Of a DNA stretch of 64,000 nucleotides, positions 55,357 to 64,000 are shown piece after piece. Each line of letters opens with the position of its first letter. Position 1 is the stretch's first letter. The stretch covers positions 62,001 through 126,000 of the forward strand of contig LGRT01000034.1 in NCBI GenBank assembly GCA_001642945.1. The letters are read 5' to 3'. Under the pieces are notes generated by a model that ran no database searches, was not told the origin of the DNA, and saw only the letters and a list, made by a program, of their open reading frames with translations. A program made the translations under genes and the position numbers. Origin of the DNA: Rhodobacteraceae bacterium SB2. GTDB taxonomy: Bacteria; Pseudomonadota; Alphaproteobacteria; Rhodobacterales; Rhodobacteraceae.

Positions 55357-56781
55357 ATGAACACCCCGGTTCAAATTCCATTTGACAACAGCTTTGCACA
55401 GCTGCCTGCAGGATTTTACACAAAGCTGCCTGCAACGCCCGTAAAAGCCCCCAAGCTGATTGCTTATAATCAAGGCTTGGCCAAAGACCTTGGTATAACA
55501 GGTGGCTCAGAAAGCGCTTTGGCAGAGATTTTTTCTGGCAATCAAACACCAGCCGGGGCCGAGCCGCTGGCGCAGCTTTATTCTGGGCATCAATTTGGCC
55601 AATACAACCCCCAATTGGGCGATGGGCGTGCCTTATTGCTGGGCGAAGCACTCTGTCCAGATGGGGCGCGGTTTGACATCCAATTGAAAGGCGCCGGTCC
55701 AACGCCTTATTCGCGCAATGGCGATGGGCGTTCTTGGCTGGGCCCAGTTTTGAGAGAATATGTGGTTTCAGAAGCCATGCATGCTTTGGGCGTTCCAACA
55801 ACCCGCGCCTTGGCTGCTGTTGAAACGGGCCAGCCTGTTCTGCGCGAAACCGTTTATCCTGGAGGCATTTTAACCCGCGTGGCCAAAAGCCATCTGCGCG
55901 TAGGAAGCTTTCAAGTGTTTGCAGCCCGCCGGGACATAACCGCCTTACAAACCTTGTTTGAATATACTGTAGAGCGGCATTTTCCACAGGCTCAAAGCCC
56001 AGAAGCGCTTTTGACCGCCGTGATCGATCTGCAGGCGCGTTTGATAGCCAAATGGATGAGCTTGGGATTCATACACGGTGTGATGAATACGGATAATTGC
56101 CAGATTGCGGGGGAAACGATTGATTACGGCCCCTGCGCTTTTATGGATATATATCATCCCGACCAAGTGTTTTCCTCTATCGATCGCACTGGGCGCTATG
56201 CCTATAGCAACCAGCCCAACATCATCGTTTGGAATATGGCGCAATTTGCAACAGCTCTTATTCCCTTGATGCCCGATTCAGAGGCGGCCATCGAACGCTT
56301 CACGCAAAATGTTCACGCCATGCCCGATTTGATAAATACGTATTGGCTTCGTGAGTTTGGCGCCAAAATCGGATTAAAAACGCCCCAAGCCAAAGATTTT
56401 GACCTCATCAGCGCGCTATTGACGCTTATGGCAGAGGGCCAGGCAGATTTCACCAACACTTTTCATGCGCTGTCCGACGGCAAGCCTGAAAATGAATTTA
56501 CAGACCCACACCCCTTTGAAGACTGGCATCAACTATGGCAAATGCGTTTGAAAAGTGAGGCAGATCCGCATTTGCTGATGCAGTCAAAAAACCCCGCACT
56601 TATTCCACGCAACCACAGGATAGAGCATATGATCACTGCGGCCGTTACGGGGGATTACACGCAATTTCACCGCTTGACCGCTGCATTATCTTCCCCCTTC
56701 ACCGCCTCTGATGCGTTTGAAGACCTCAGACAGCCACCAGAGGCACATGAGAAAGTAACCGCAACTTTTTGTGGTACATAG
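55357..56781 (+). CDS. selO: Protein adenylyltransferase SelO (YdiU)
   Basis: A 474-residue pseudokinase-fold enzyme that transfers AMP to Ser, Thr or Tyr of target proteins in redox stress. Signatures include YSGHQFGQYNPQLGDGRA, KGAGPTPYSR, GDGRSWLGP, HGVMNTDN and FIDYGPC-like GETIDYGPCAFMD. The C-terminus TFCGT carries the conserved Cys that is selenocysteine in eukaryotes. The start is the ATG with an AAAGG-type SD. Confidence 0.94.
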   Translation: MNTPVQIPFDNSFAQLPAGFYTKLPATPVKAPKLIAYNQGLAKDLGITGGSESALAEIFSGNQTPAGAEPLAQLYSGHQFGQYNPQLGDGRALLLGEALCPDGARFDIQLKGAGPTPYSRNGDGRSWLGPVLREYVVSEAMHALGVPTTRALAAVETGQPVLRETVYPGGILTRVAKSHLRVGSFQVFAARRDITALQTLFEYTVERHFPQAQSPEALLTAVIDLQARLIAKWMSLGFIHGVMNTDNCQIAGETIDYGPCAFMDIYHPDQVFSSIDRTGRYAYSNQPNIIVWNMAQFATALIPLMPDSEAAIERFTQNVHAMPDLINTYWLREFGAKIGLKTPQAKDFDLISALLTLMAEGQADFTNTFHALSDGKPENEFTDPHPFEDWHQLWQMRLKSEADPHLLMQSKNPALIPRNHRIEHMITAAVTGDYTQFHRLTAALSSPFTASDAFEDLRQPPEAHEKVTATFCGT

Positions 56782-56820
56782 GAAAATCAATAAACCGCTT
56801 GCATGGTGGCGGCGGGAATT

Positions 56821-57699
56821 TTACCTGCGATTGACTAATACCAAACCGATGGTGACCAAGCTAAGAGATAAAATCACCGTCGCATTCAAAGCCTCGCCCA
56901 GCACAATCCACCCAAAAACCACGCTGAACACCGGCGATAAAAAGCTAAAAGATGCCACGGATGACGCTTTATAAACCTTAATCAGCCAAAACCAGAAGGC
57001 AAAAGCAAAGCCCGCGATTGCAATGATCTGAAAGCTCAAGCCCAAAACATGAACCAGCTCAGGTTGCCGCAGGCTGGGCCCAAAAAAAGGCGCAAGCATC
57101 AAAAGAACCGGCGCCGATATTAACAGCTGGATGAACAATTGGGCCTCTGGCTTCTCGTCTGACAGGGCGGTTAATCGCACGCAGAGCGCCAGGCTCGCCC
57201 AGCCAAACGCACCGGCCAAAGCCAGAAGATCCCCCCATATACGCGTATCTGTCGCGGCTTCGTGATCCGCCAAAACCCAAATTACGCCGGCCATAGCAAC
57301 CAGCAGTCCGGCGCTGCGTTGCAAGGTAAGGCGTTCGTTCGGCAATAGAAAATGCGCGCCGATCGCAAGCCATAAGGGCATCGAATAAAATAAAATACTG
57401 GCCCGCGCCACGCTGGTAAAATCTAACGCCAAAAATAGGCAGAAAAATTCGAAGGAAAACAGCAATCCCAGGCCAAGGCCCGGAAGAAGAACGCGCCGCG
57501 TCAGACAGATGGGAATGCCGCGCCATCGCATCCATACCCAAACGAGCAATAACCCGCCCAAAGAACGAATGCCGGCTGCAAAAACAGGCTGAAACCCTTG
57601 ATTTGTTACCTTGATGACGATTTGATTAAACGCAAGTAGCAGCGACAAGCCCACCAAAAACACGATGCCTTGTGCATCAACGCCTTTTTTAGCCAACAT
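56821..57699 (-). CDS. EamA-family (DMT) transporter
   Basis: A 292-residue membrane protein with ten predicted helices in two EamA repeats (about 12-140 and 155-290). Arg-Ser-Leu-Gly in AGIRSLGG and the FLSPVFSVVFGW segment are typical. Members export amino acids or other small metabolites. The substrate is unknown. It is convergent with selO. Confidence 0.88.
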   Translation of the reverse strand: MLAKKGVDAQGIVFLVGLSLLLAFNQIVIKVTNQGFQPVFAAGIRSLGGLLLVWVWMRWRGIPICLTRRVLLPGLGLGLLFSFEFFCLFLALDFTSVARASILFYSMPLWLAIGAHFLLPNERLTLQRSAGLLVAMAGVIWVLADHEAATDTRIWGDLLALAGAFGWASLALCVRLTALSDEKPEAQLFIQLLISAPVLLMLAPFFGPSLRQPELVHVLGLSFQIIAIAGFAFAFWFWLIKVYKASSVASFSFLSPVFSVVFGWIVLGEALNATVILSLSLVTIGLVLVNRR

Positions 57700-57774
57700 C
57701 TTTTAGCACCAATACCGTTTTCTGCCTTGCTGGCCTGCCGCGCAAATTTCGTTCATCTCTGCAGCTGGCAAGGG

Positions 57775-59076
57775 TCAAGCTGCAGAGCGCGCAGCTTTTG
57801 ATTTACGGCGTTGACGCGCGCGTTGGGCCCCCGTTGTGCTCGGCTTTGCAGAATGCCCCCCCTGCGGGTTAGATCCTGAGGGTTTGCGACGGCGATTTCC
57901 GTTTGGACGGGCACCATTTTTCTTTCCTGCTGGAATTTCAATGTCTTCCCAGGGGCGGCCTGAGCCAATAGGAATGCGCAGCGCCATCAGCTTTTGGATT
58001 GCCTTTAATGCATCCATTTCATCCGGCGCGCAAAACGCAACGGCTTGCCCCTCAGCGCCGGCGCGCGCCGTGCGGCCTATGCGATGCACATAATTTTCCG
58101 GAACGTCGGGCAAATCATAATTGTAAACGAACCGCACATCGGGAATATCAAGCCCGCGCGCCGCAACATCCGTGGCCACCAAGACCTTGATAACCCCCTC
58201 GCGAAAGTCGCGAATGGCGCGATCCCGTTGCGATTGAGATTTATTCCCATGCACAGAACCTGCCGAAAAGCCGCTCTTATGCAGCGTTTTGAGCATTTTT
58301 TCCGCGCCATGCTTGGTGCGCGAAAATACCAGTGCCAAGTCGCCTTCATGTGTTTTCAAACGTTCGATCAAAAGGTTCATCTTCTCGGCTTTCGCCACAT
58401 AATGCACAGATTGATCAATTTTATCTGCCGCTTTACCCGGCGGTGATACTTCAACTCTTACGGGCGATTGTAGGTAACTCGCGGCCAATTCATTCATTTG
58501 CTTGGGCATCGTTGCCGAAAACAACATCGTTTGGCGCTGTTTCGGGAGAAGGCCAGCGATTTTCCGCAGGCTATGAATAAAGCCTAAATCCAACATTTGA
58601 TCTGCTTCATCCAAAACCAAAAAACGGGTATCGCTGAGGGAAAGCGCTTGCCGGTCAAGCAAATCAATCAACCGGCCTGGGGTGGCGACGATAATATCCG
58701 AGCCACGCGCCGCGCGGGCGATTTGGGGCCGAATTGATACGCCTCCGACCACTAAGCCAATCTTAATGGGGGAATTAACTACCAAAAGCTTTATCGAATC
58801 GCTGATTTGCTTTGCCAATTCGCGCGTGGGCGCCAAAATCAACCCGCGCACCATTTTGGAGTCGGGTCGCCCCGTCATCTCGGATAATTGCGTCACCAAT
58901 GGCGCACCAAAAGCGAAGGTTTTCCCAGTTCCCGTTTGCGCCAGCCCCAAAACATCCTTGCCGTTCAGCGCATGCGGTATCGCGTGCGATTGGATGGGCG
59001 TTGGTTCGTGAATACCCGCAGCTGTTAATTGTGCCACCAAACCTTTGGGCAGACCCATTTCTTCAAATAACGTCAC
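57775..59076 (-). CDS. DEAD-box RNA helicase (RhlE-like)
   Basis: A 433-residue helicase from a GTG with AAAGGA just upstream, giving MTLFEEMGLPKGLV. The longer frame adds 32 unrelated residues. Motifs in order are Q (PTPIQSHAIP), I (AQTGTGKT), Ia (PTRELAKQI), II (VLDEADQMLD), III (SATMP), and VI (HRIGRTARAG). The C-terminal tail (about 375-433) is basic and low complexity, for RNA contact. It is likely involved in ribosome assembly or RNA decay at low temperature. Confidence 0.93.
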   Translation of the reverse strand: MTLFEEMGLPKGLVAQLTAAGIHEPTPIQSHAIPHALNGKDVLGLAQTGTGKTFAFGAPLVTQLSEMTGRPDSKMVRGLILAPTRELAKQISDSIKLLVVNSPIKIGLVVGGVSIRPQIARAARGSDIIVATPGRLIDLLDRQALSLSDTRFLVLDEADQMLDLGFIHSLRKIAGLLPKQRQTMLFSATMPKQMNELAASYLQSPVRVEVSPPGKAADKIDQSVHYVAKAEKMNLLIERLKTHEGDLALVFSRTKHGAEKMLKTLHKSGFSAGSVHGNKSQSQRDRAIRDFREGVIKVLVATDVAARGLDIPDVRFVYNYDLPDVPENYVHRIGRTARAGAEGQAVAFCAPDEMDALKAIQKLMALRIPIGSGRPWEDIEIPAGKKNGARPNGNRRRKPSGSNPQGGHSAKPSTTGAQRARQRRKSKAARSAA

Positions 59077-59451
59077 TCTGTTCCTTTTCTGGCGCAAGGT
59101 CTTGCCCAACGCCCTAACCTCAAAACCCACGCGGCGCATCACAACGCTGCAGGCCTGTTCACAGACAAGCAACCCCGCTCAGAATGAGAAGAGGTTCTTC
59201 ATCTTGTTATGCGCCCACGCGTGATTTTGGGAACGGTGCAATCTTCAAATTTGTCTTTTCGCCATTTATCTTTTTGTGATAACGGCCGGCAATCTGCTCA
59301 CGCGACAGGAAGGTTTGCTGGCGCTGAATGCACCTATTCTCTGCATAAAGTCAACCCTTACCCATGAGCAGGTCAAGTAGCAAAATTAATCTAGGCTTTG
59401 CAGGTTGAAAAAAATAATTTAAAGCCCTGCCTAACGAAGAAAGGACGTGTC
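59077..59451. other. Divergent intergenic region between the helicase and fur genes
   Basis: About 375 bases with no credible gene. It must hold the promoters of both genes, but I could not identify clear -35/-10 pairs. No Fur-box-like 19-base palindrome stood out by eye. Confidence 0.5.
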
Positions 59452-59868
59452 ATGTCAGACAGTATAATGGACCGCTGTGAAGCCATAGCGCTGCGCATGA
59501 CTGGCCAGAGGCGCATTATAGCGGGCGTATTGGAAGAGTCTGATGATCATCCCGACGTAGAAGAATTATACGCGCGCGCTTCGGCTTTAGATGCAGGAAT
59601 TTCGATTGCAACCGTCTATCGCACTGTCAAACTTTTTGAAGAAGCCGGCATTCTTGAACGCGTTGAATTCGGCGATGGGCGCGCACGCTATGAAGATGCA
59701 GAGCGCGATCATCACGATCATCTGATCGATTTAAACAGCGGAAAAGTAATCGAATTTTTAGATACAGAAATAGAAGCCCTGCAGGAAAAAATTGCGCAGA
59801 GACTGGGCTATCGCTTGAAGGGCCATAAATTAGAGCTGTATGGCGTGCCGATTTCAAAACCAGAATAA
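59452..59868 (+). CDS. fur: Fur-family metal-responsive repressor (Fur/Mur type)
   Basis: A 138-residue protein from the ATG after AAAGGA. The winged helix (about 1-80) has RMTGQRRIIAGVL and the recognition region ISIATVYRTVKLFEEAGIL. The metal/dimer domain begins with DHHDHLIDLNSGKVIEF. It lacks the CxxC zinc pair found in many Fur proteins. In Rhodobacterales this family may act as the manganese regulator Mur, so iron versus manganese cannot be decided here. Confidence 0.9.
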   Translation: MSDSIMDRCEAIALRMTGQRRIIAGVLEESDDHPDVEELYARASALDAGISIATVYRTVKLFEEAGILERVEFGDGRARYEDAERDHHDHLIDLNSGKVIEFLDTEIEALQEKIAQRLGYRLKGHKLELYGVPISKPE

Positions 59869-59963
59869 CCCCGCCATTGACATCTCACTCGGCATCAATG
59901 ACTGCTTAGCGTCATATGCGGCACATTCAGCTTGCCGGGCCCATTTCATAGATCGAGCATTTA

Positions 59964-60833
59964 ATGGACAACCTTCGCGCAATCATATTCATGTGTTTGG
60001 CTATGGCAGGCTTTGCGCTTGAAGATTTCATCATTAAGATCATCGCAGAAGAGACCCCTATCTCTCAGATCTTGATAACGATCGGCTGCTTGGGAACGGT
60101 TTTATTTTCGATCATTGCCTTGGCCGTTAAAGCGCCGATTTTTAGCGCGGATATTTTAACCTTTCCAGTTATTTTCCGAAGCATCGCGGATCTTTTTGGC
60201 GCTTTGTTTTTTGTCACGGCCATCGCGCTTACACCTTTGGCAACCGCGTCTTCCATCTTACAAGCAACACCGTTGGTGGTGACGCTGGGCGCGGCGGTGT
60301 TTTTGAAAGAACGGGTTGGATGGCGGCGCTGGACTGCGTCTTTGGTCGGATTTGCAGGGGTTTTGCTCATCTTGCGGCCAGGAATGGCGGGGTTTCAACC
60401 AGAATCGCTTTTCGCCGTGCTGGGCGTTCTTTGCTTATCTGCAAGAGATTTGGCAACGCGGGTCATGCGCGCACAGCTCTCCTCAGTTACGGTATCAATC
60501 TATGCGTTCGTCGCCACAGCTTGCGCAGGTGTGATTGCGTTGCCATTCACGGGCCCTTTCACGCCCCTGCAGGACGTGAACTGGTTTTTATTTGCAGGCG
60601 CCGTTCTGATCGGATGCTTTGCATATTTCACGCTGATTTCAGCCACGCGCATCGGCGATGCCTCAGTGGTTTCGCCATTTCGCTATTCCCGCCTTATTTT
60701 TGCGCTTGCTTTGGCGATGGGATTTCTTGGCGAACGACCTGATTCAACAACCTTCATCGGTGCGGCTATCATTTTAACCTCCGGAATATATATCTTTTGG
60801 AGAGAGCGGGTTTTGGACCGCAAAACCGGCTAA
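59964..60833 (+). CDS. EamA-family (DMT) transporter
   Basis: A 289-residue membrane protein with ten predicted helices and two EamA repeats. It resembles the short RhaT/YdcZ-like exporters (FALEDFIIKI, ATASSILQATPLVVTLGAA, SVVSPFRYSRLI). The substrate is unknown. It lies 95 bases after fur on the same strand, and cotranscription is possible. Confidence 0.88.
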   Translation: MDNLRAIIFMCLAMAGFALEDFIIKIIAEETPISQILITIGCLGTVLFSIIALAVKAPIFSADILTFPVIFRSIADLFGALFFVTAIALTPLATASSILQATPLVVTLGAAVFLKERVGWRRWTASLVGFAGVLLILRPGMAGFQPESLFAVLGVLCLSARDLATRVMRAQLSSVTVSIYAFVATACAGVIALPFTGPFTPLQDVNWFLFAGAVLIGCFAYFTLISATRIGDASVVSPFRYSRLIFALALAMGFLGERPDSTTFIGAAIILTSGIYIFWRERVLDRKTG

Positions 60834-60970
60834 CCAGCGCATCTAAGCATAAATTCCGCACAAATTTCATTGCCGGGTTACGGCTCAGTTAGCGCAGCAC
60901 GCCTTAAACCGAGATCTAATGCATTCACTTTCCAACCCGAAGCTGCTAAGCGCCCTTTCGATACAATTAA

Positions 60971-62266
<1,296 letters not shown>

Positions 62267-62276
62267 TTTGGACAGG

Positions 62277-62312
62277 TCCGAGCGTTCGATCACGCTCGGA
62301 TCACGTTTTTTT
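62277..62312 (+). terminator. Rho-independent terminator after eno
   Basis: TCCGAGCGT, six-base loop, ACGCTCGGA, then TCACG and a run of seven T. The T-run lies inside the 3' end of the convergent PIN gene. Confidence 0.88.
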
Positions 62313-62861
62313 GCTGACCTGTGAGCCGAGCGCCTTTGCAAGCTTTGGCAATCTGGCCTTTTTCAGCAAAGGACGGATCGTCCATTCTTGCCCGGAAAGC
62401 AGACTTGCAGTGCTCAAAACCCGCTCGGCTACCGCCTCAACGGCGGATGGCTCGGCGGTAAACGCCGCGTAAAGCAGCGCATCTGGATCGCGGCGATCCA
62501 CCCCTTCTTCGCCCAAAATGTGATGCGGGAAATCTTTTTTATTCAGCGTCACGATCAAATCGGCAGATCCTGAAATAGCCGCCGCCAAAACATGGCAATC
62601 GGCGCGATCGGGCAACCAAAGGCGCGCCTCTAATGAGCTGGGCCATACGACACAGGCCTCAGGCCACGCAGCACGCAGAAGCGCGATTTCGCTGGCCGCT
62701 TGGGCAGGTCCAGTCGGGCCAAGTTTCGTGGCAGCCCGCTGCCATTCTTCCAAAATACGCTCAGACCAGATCGGCGTCCAAGCCATCGACGCCGCAACCC
62801 CCAAAAGCATCTCCCGCATAACGGTTGGAAACAAGACGCATGTATCCAATACAATTTTCAT
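62301..62861 (-). CDS. PIN-domain protein
   Basis: A 186-residue protein. The first acidic residue of the PIN ribonuclease site is in VLDTCVLFP, with another in SERILEEW and the third group in WLPDRADCHVLAAA and DLIVTLNKKDFP. It resembles the chromosomal RSP_2648-like PIN family of Rhodobacterales more than VapC, and there is no antitoxin gene beside it. The start overlaps the upstream methyltransferase stop by four bases. Probable ribonuclease, target unknown. Confidence 0.85.
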   Translation of the reverse strand: MKIVLDTCVLFPTVMREMLLGVAASMAWTPIWSERILEEWQRAATKLGPTGPAQAASEIALLRAAWPEACVVWPSSLEARLWLPDRADCHVLAAAISGSADLIVTLNKKDFPHHILGEEGVDRRDPDALLYAAFTAEPSAVEAVAERVLSTASLLSGQEWTIRPLLKKARLPKLAKALGSQVSKKT

Positions 62862-64000
62862 AGGCGATAAAATAAGGCTTTCAAATAACCGCTTTCCGCC
62901 AATTGAGGGTGCAAGGGATGATCCGCACCGGCAAATCCAGTGTGAACCAATTGTGCCGCGCGCCCCGCACGGCCAATACCGCGATTGCAGGCAGTTCTGA
63001 ATTTTACCAGATCAGCCGCGTGCGAGCAGGAGCACAGAACCAAAAAGCCCCCCTCCTCTACCAAATGAGCCGCCAGCCGCGCCACTTTTTCATACGCCCG
63101 CAACCCTGCCTCTAATGCGGGCTTGGAAGAGGCAAAAGCCGGTGGATCACAAATGACCAACCCAAATTTTTCACCAGCCCCTGCCAGCGCTGATAATTGC
63201 GCAAAAGCATCGCCTTTTTGAGTTTCAAATTTATCGACCACGCCGCTTGTAACAGCCCCTTGCATGGCAAGTTCCAGCGCCGCCTCAGACCCATCAACCG
63301 CCAACGATGATTGGGCGCATGCCGCAAGCGCGGCCAATGAAAAACCACCAACATGGCTGAACACATCCAGCACTTTGCGCCCCTTCGCCAAACTGGCAGC
63401 AAACGCGTGGTTTGGACGTTGATCAAAATAAAGACCGGTTTTTTGACCACTTATCAAATCAGCCTTGTAAACCGCTCCGTTCATCGGCACGTCAACTGTT
63501 GTTTCGGGCCGCTCACCGATTAAAATATCACTTTGCGAGTCTAATCCTTCAAGCGCCCGACTGCGCCCACCGGCATTTTTAAGAACGCTGGTAATTCCCT
63601 CGATTTCAAGCAAGGCCTGGCTCAAAGCGGCAAGCCGCATCTCGGCCCAAGCGGCGTTGGGCTGCACCACTGCAAGACTGCCAAAACGATCGATAACCAC
63701 GCCCGGCATCCCATCGGCTTCGGCATGTACCAAACGGTAAAACGGTTGCTCAAATAGCACCTCGCGTAACTGTAGGGCCGCGGTGAGCCGCTTTGAGAAC
63801 CAGATTTGATCGATCTCTGCCTCAATATTGCGATCCAAAATGCGCACAGCAATTTTAGATTCAGGGTTTATTCCCCCTAAACCTATCGGGCGGCGCTCGG
63901 AATCTTCCACAATCACCACACTGCCAGCGGGAAGCTTTTTGCTGCGCCGGTCAAGCACCAGCTCATTATTGTAAATCCAAGGAAACCCTTGGCGGATGGC
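62858..64000 (-). CDS. Class I SAM-dependent rRNA methyltransferase (RlmI-like), N-terminus beyond the window
   Basis: The frame stays open to base 64000. The upstream codons (AIRQGFPWIYNNEL) match the PUA-like start of this family, so the GTG at 63958 is internal and the true start lies outside. Visible parts are the PUA region, the EEHYEL-type linker region, then the Rossmann domain with VLDVFSHVGGFSLAA for SAM and the NPPY-like CDPPAFASS, and SCSHAAD near the end. It probably makes a 5-methylcytosine in 23S rRNA. Confidence 0.88.
   Translation of the reverse strand, partial: AIRQGFPWIYNNELVLDRRSKKLPAGSVVIVEDSERRPIGLGGINPESKIAVRILDRNIEAEIDQIWFSKRLTAALQLREVLFEQPFYRLVHAEADGMPGVVIDRFGSLAVVQPNAAWAEMRLAALSQALLEIEGITSVLKNAGGRSRALEGLDSQSDILIGERPETTVDVPMNGAVYKADLISGQKTGLYFDQRPNHAFAASLAKGRKVLDVFSHVGGFSLAALAACAQSSLAVDGSEAALELAMQGAVTSGVVDKFETQKGDAFAQLSALAGAGEKFGLVICDPPAFASSKPALEAGLRAYEKVARLAAHLVEEGGFLVLCSCSHAADLVKFRTACNRGIGRAGRAAQLVHTGFAGADHPLHPQLAESGYLKALFYRL

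Noticed and set aside
62301-62861. VapBC-type toxin-antitoxin module
   Set aside because: The PIN protein has no small antitoxin partner. Its neighbour is a large rRNA methyltransferase.

Overview
The window reads as a chromosomal segment of a marine alphaproteobacterium of the order Rhodobacterales (Roseobacter-like). The ribosomal proteins S9 and L13, the gene run holC-pepA / lptF-lptG-lptD-surA-pdxA-rsmA, the DUF4167 protein, the citramalate synthase and the Fur/Mur-type regulator all resemble that group. This placement rests on recognising protein families, not on a search.

Bases 1 to about 24,700 are an accessory, AT-richer block devoted to type I secretion of very large surface proteins. 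On the minus strand, one apparent operon starts at a promoter near 18,195-18,223. It encodes (i) a 4,255-residue RTX giant (5391-18158), (ii) a 941-residue protein with an N-terminal PPC-like domain, a cupredoxin-like domain and a C-terminal dockerin-like pair (2537-5362), and (iii) a putative lipoprotein with VCBS and cadherin-like domains that runs off the left edge (1-2521). Divergent from it is a serralysin-type RTX metalloprotease (18264-20018). Convergent with the protease is a minus-strand secretion operon (24199 to 20023): a small coiled-coil protein, a LapB/LssB-type ABC exporter, a HlyD-type adaptor, and two more small proteins related to the first. No TolC-type outer-membrane channel and no dedicated regulator gene lie in the window.

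Bases 24,700-34,650 hold core genes: rpsI-rplM with a clear promoter and terminator, an HNH nuclease, a carboxylesterase overlapping a DNA glycosylase, an MFS transporter, a squalene/phytoene-synthase-like protein overlapping cimA, cysS, and an aminotransferase. The cysS-cimA junction carries a possible folded RNA element.

Bases 34,650-48,350 hold ndk with its terminator, an ABC-F ATPase, a MarC-type membrane protein, a retropepsin-like protease, holC, pepA, and a tightly overlapping envelope operon. In that operon lptF, lptG and lptD build the LPS export machine, surA folds outer-membrane proteins, pdxA makes vitamin B6 and rsmA methylates 16S rRNA.

Bases 48,350-64,000 hold the DUF4167 gene, prfA-prmC (a release factor and the enzyme that methylates it), speB, an M20 amidohydrolase, mazG, a nucleoside hydrolase, selO, two EamA transporters, a DEAD-box helicase, a Fur/Mur regulator, eno with its terminator, a PIN-domain protein and a partial rRNA methyltransferase. 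I saw no tRNA, rRNA, CRISPR array, transposase or phage gene.

The most unusual material is in the first 24 kb: three paralogous small proteins bracketing a type I secretion operon, an unrecognised Trp/Pro-rich domain repeated in the giant protein, a predicted copper-site domain in a secreted protein, and an operator-like dyad over the giant gene's promoter.
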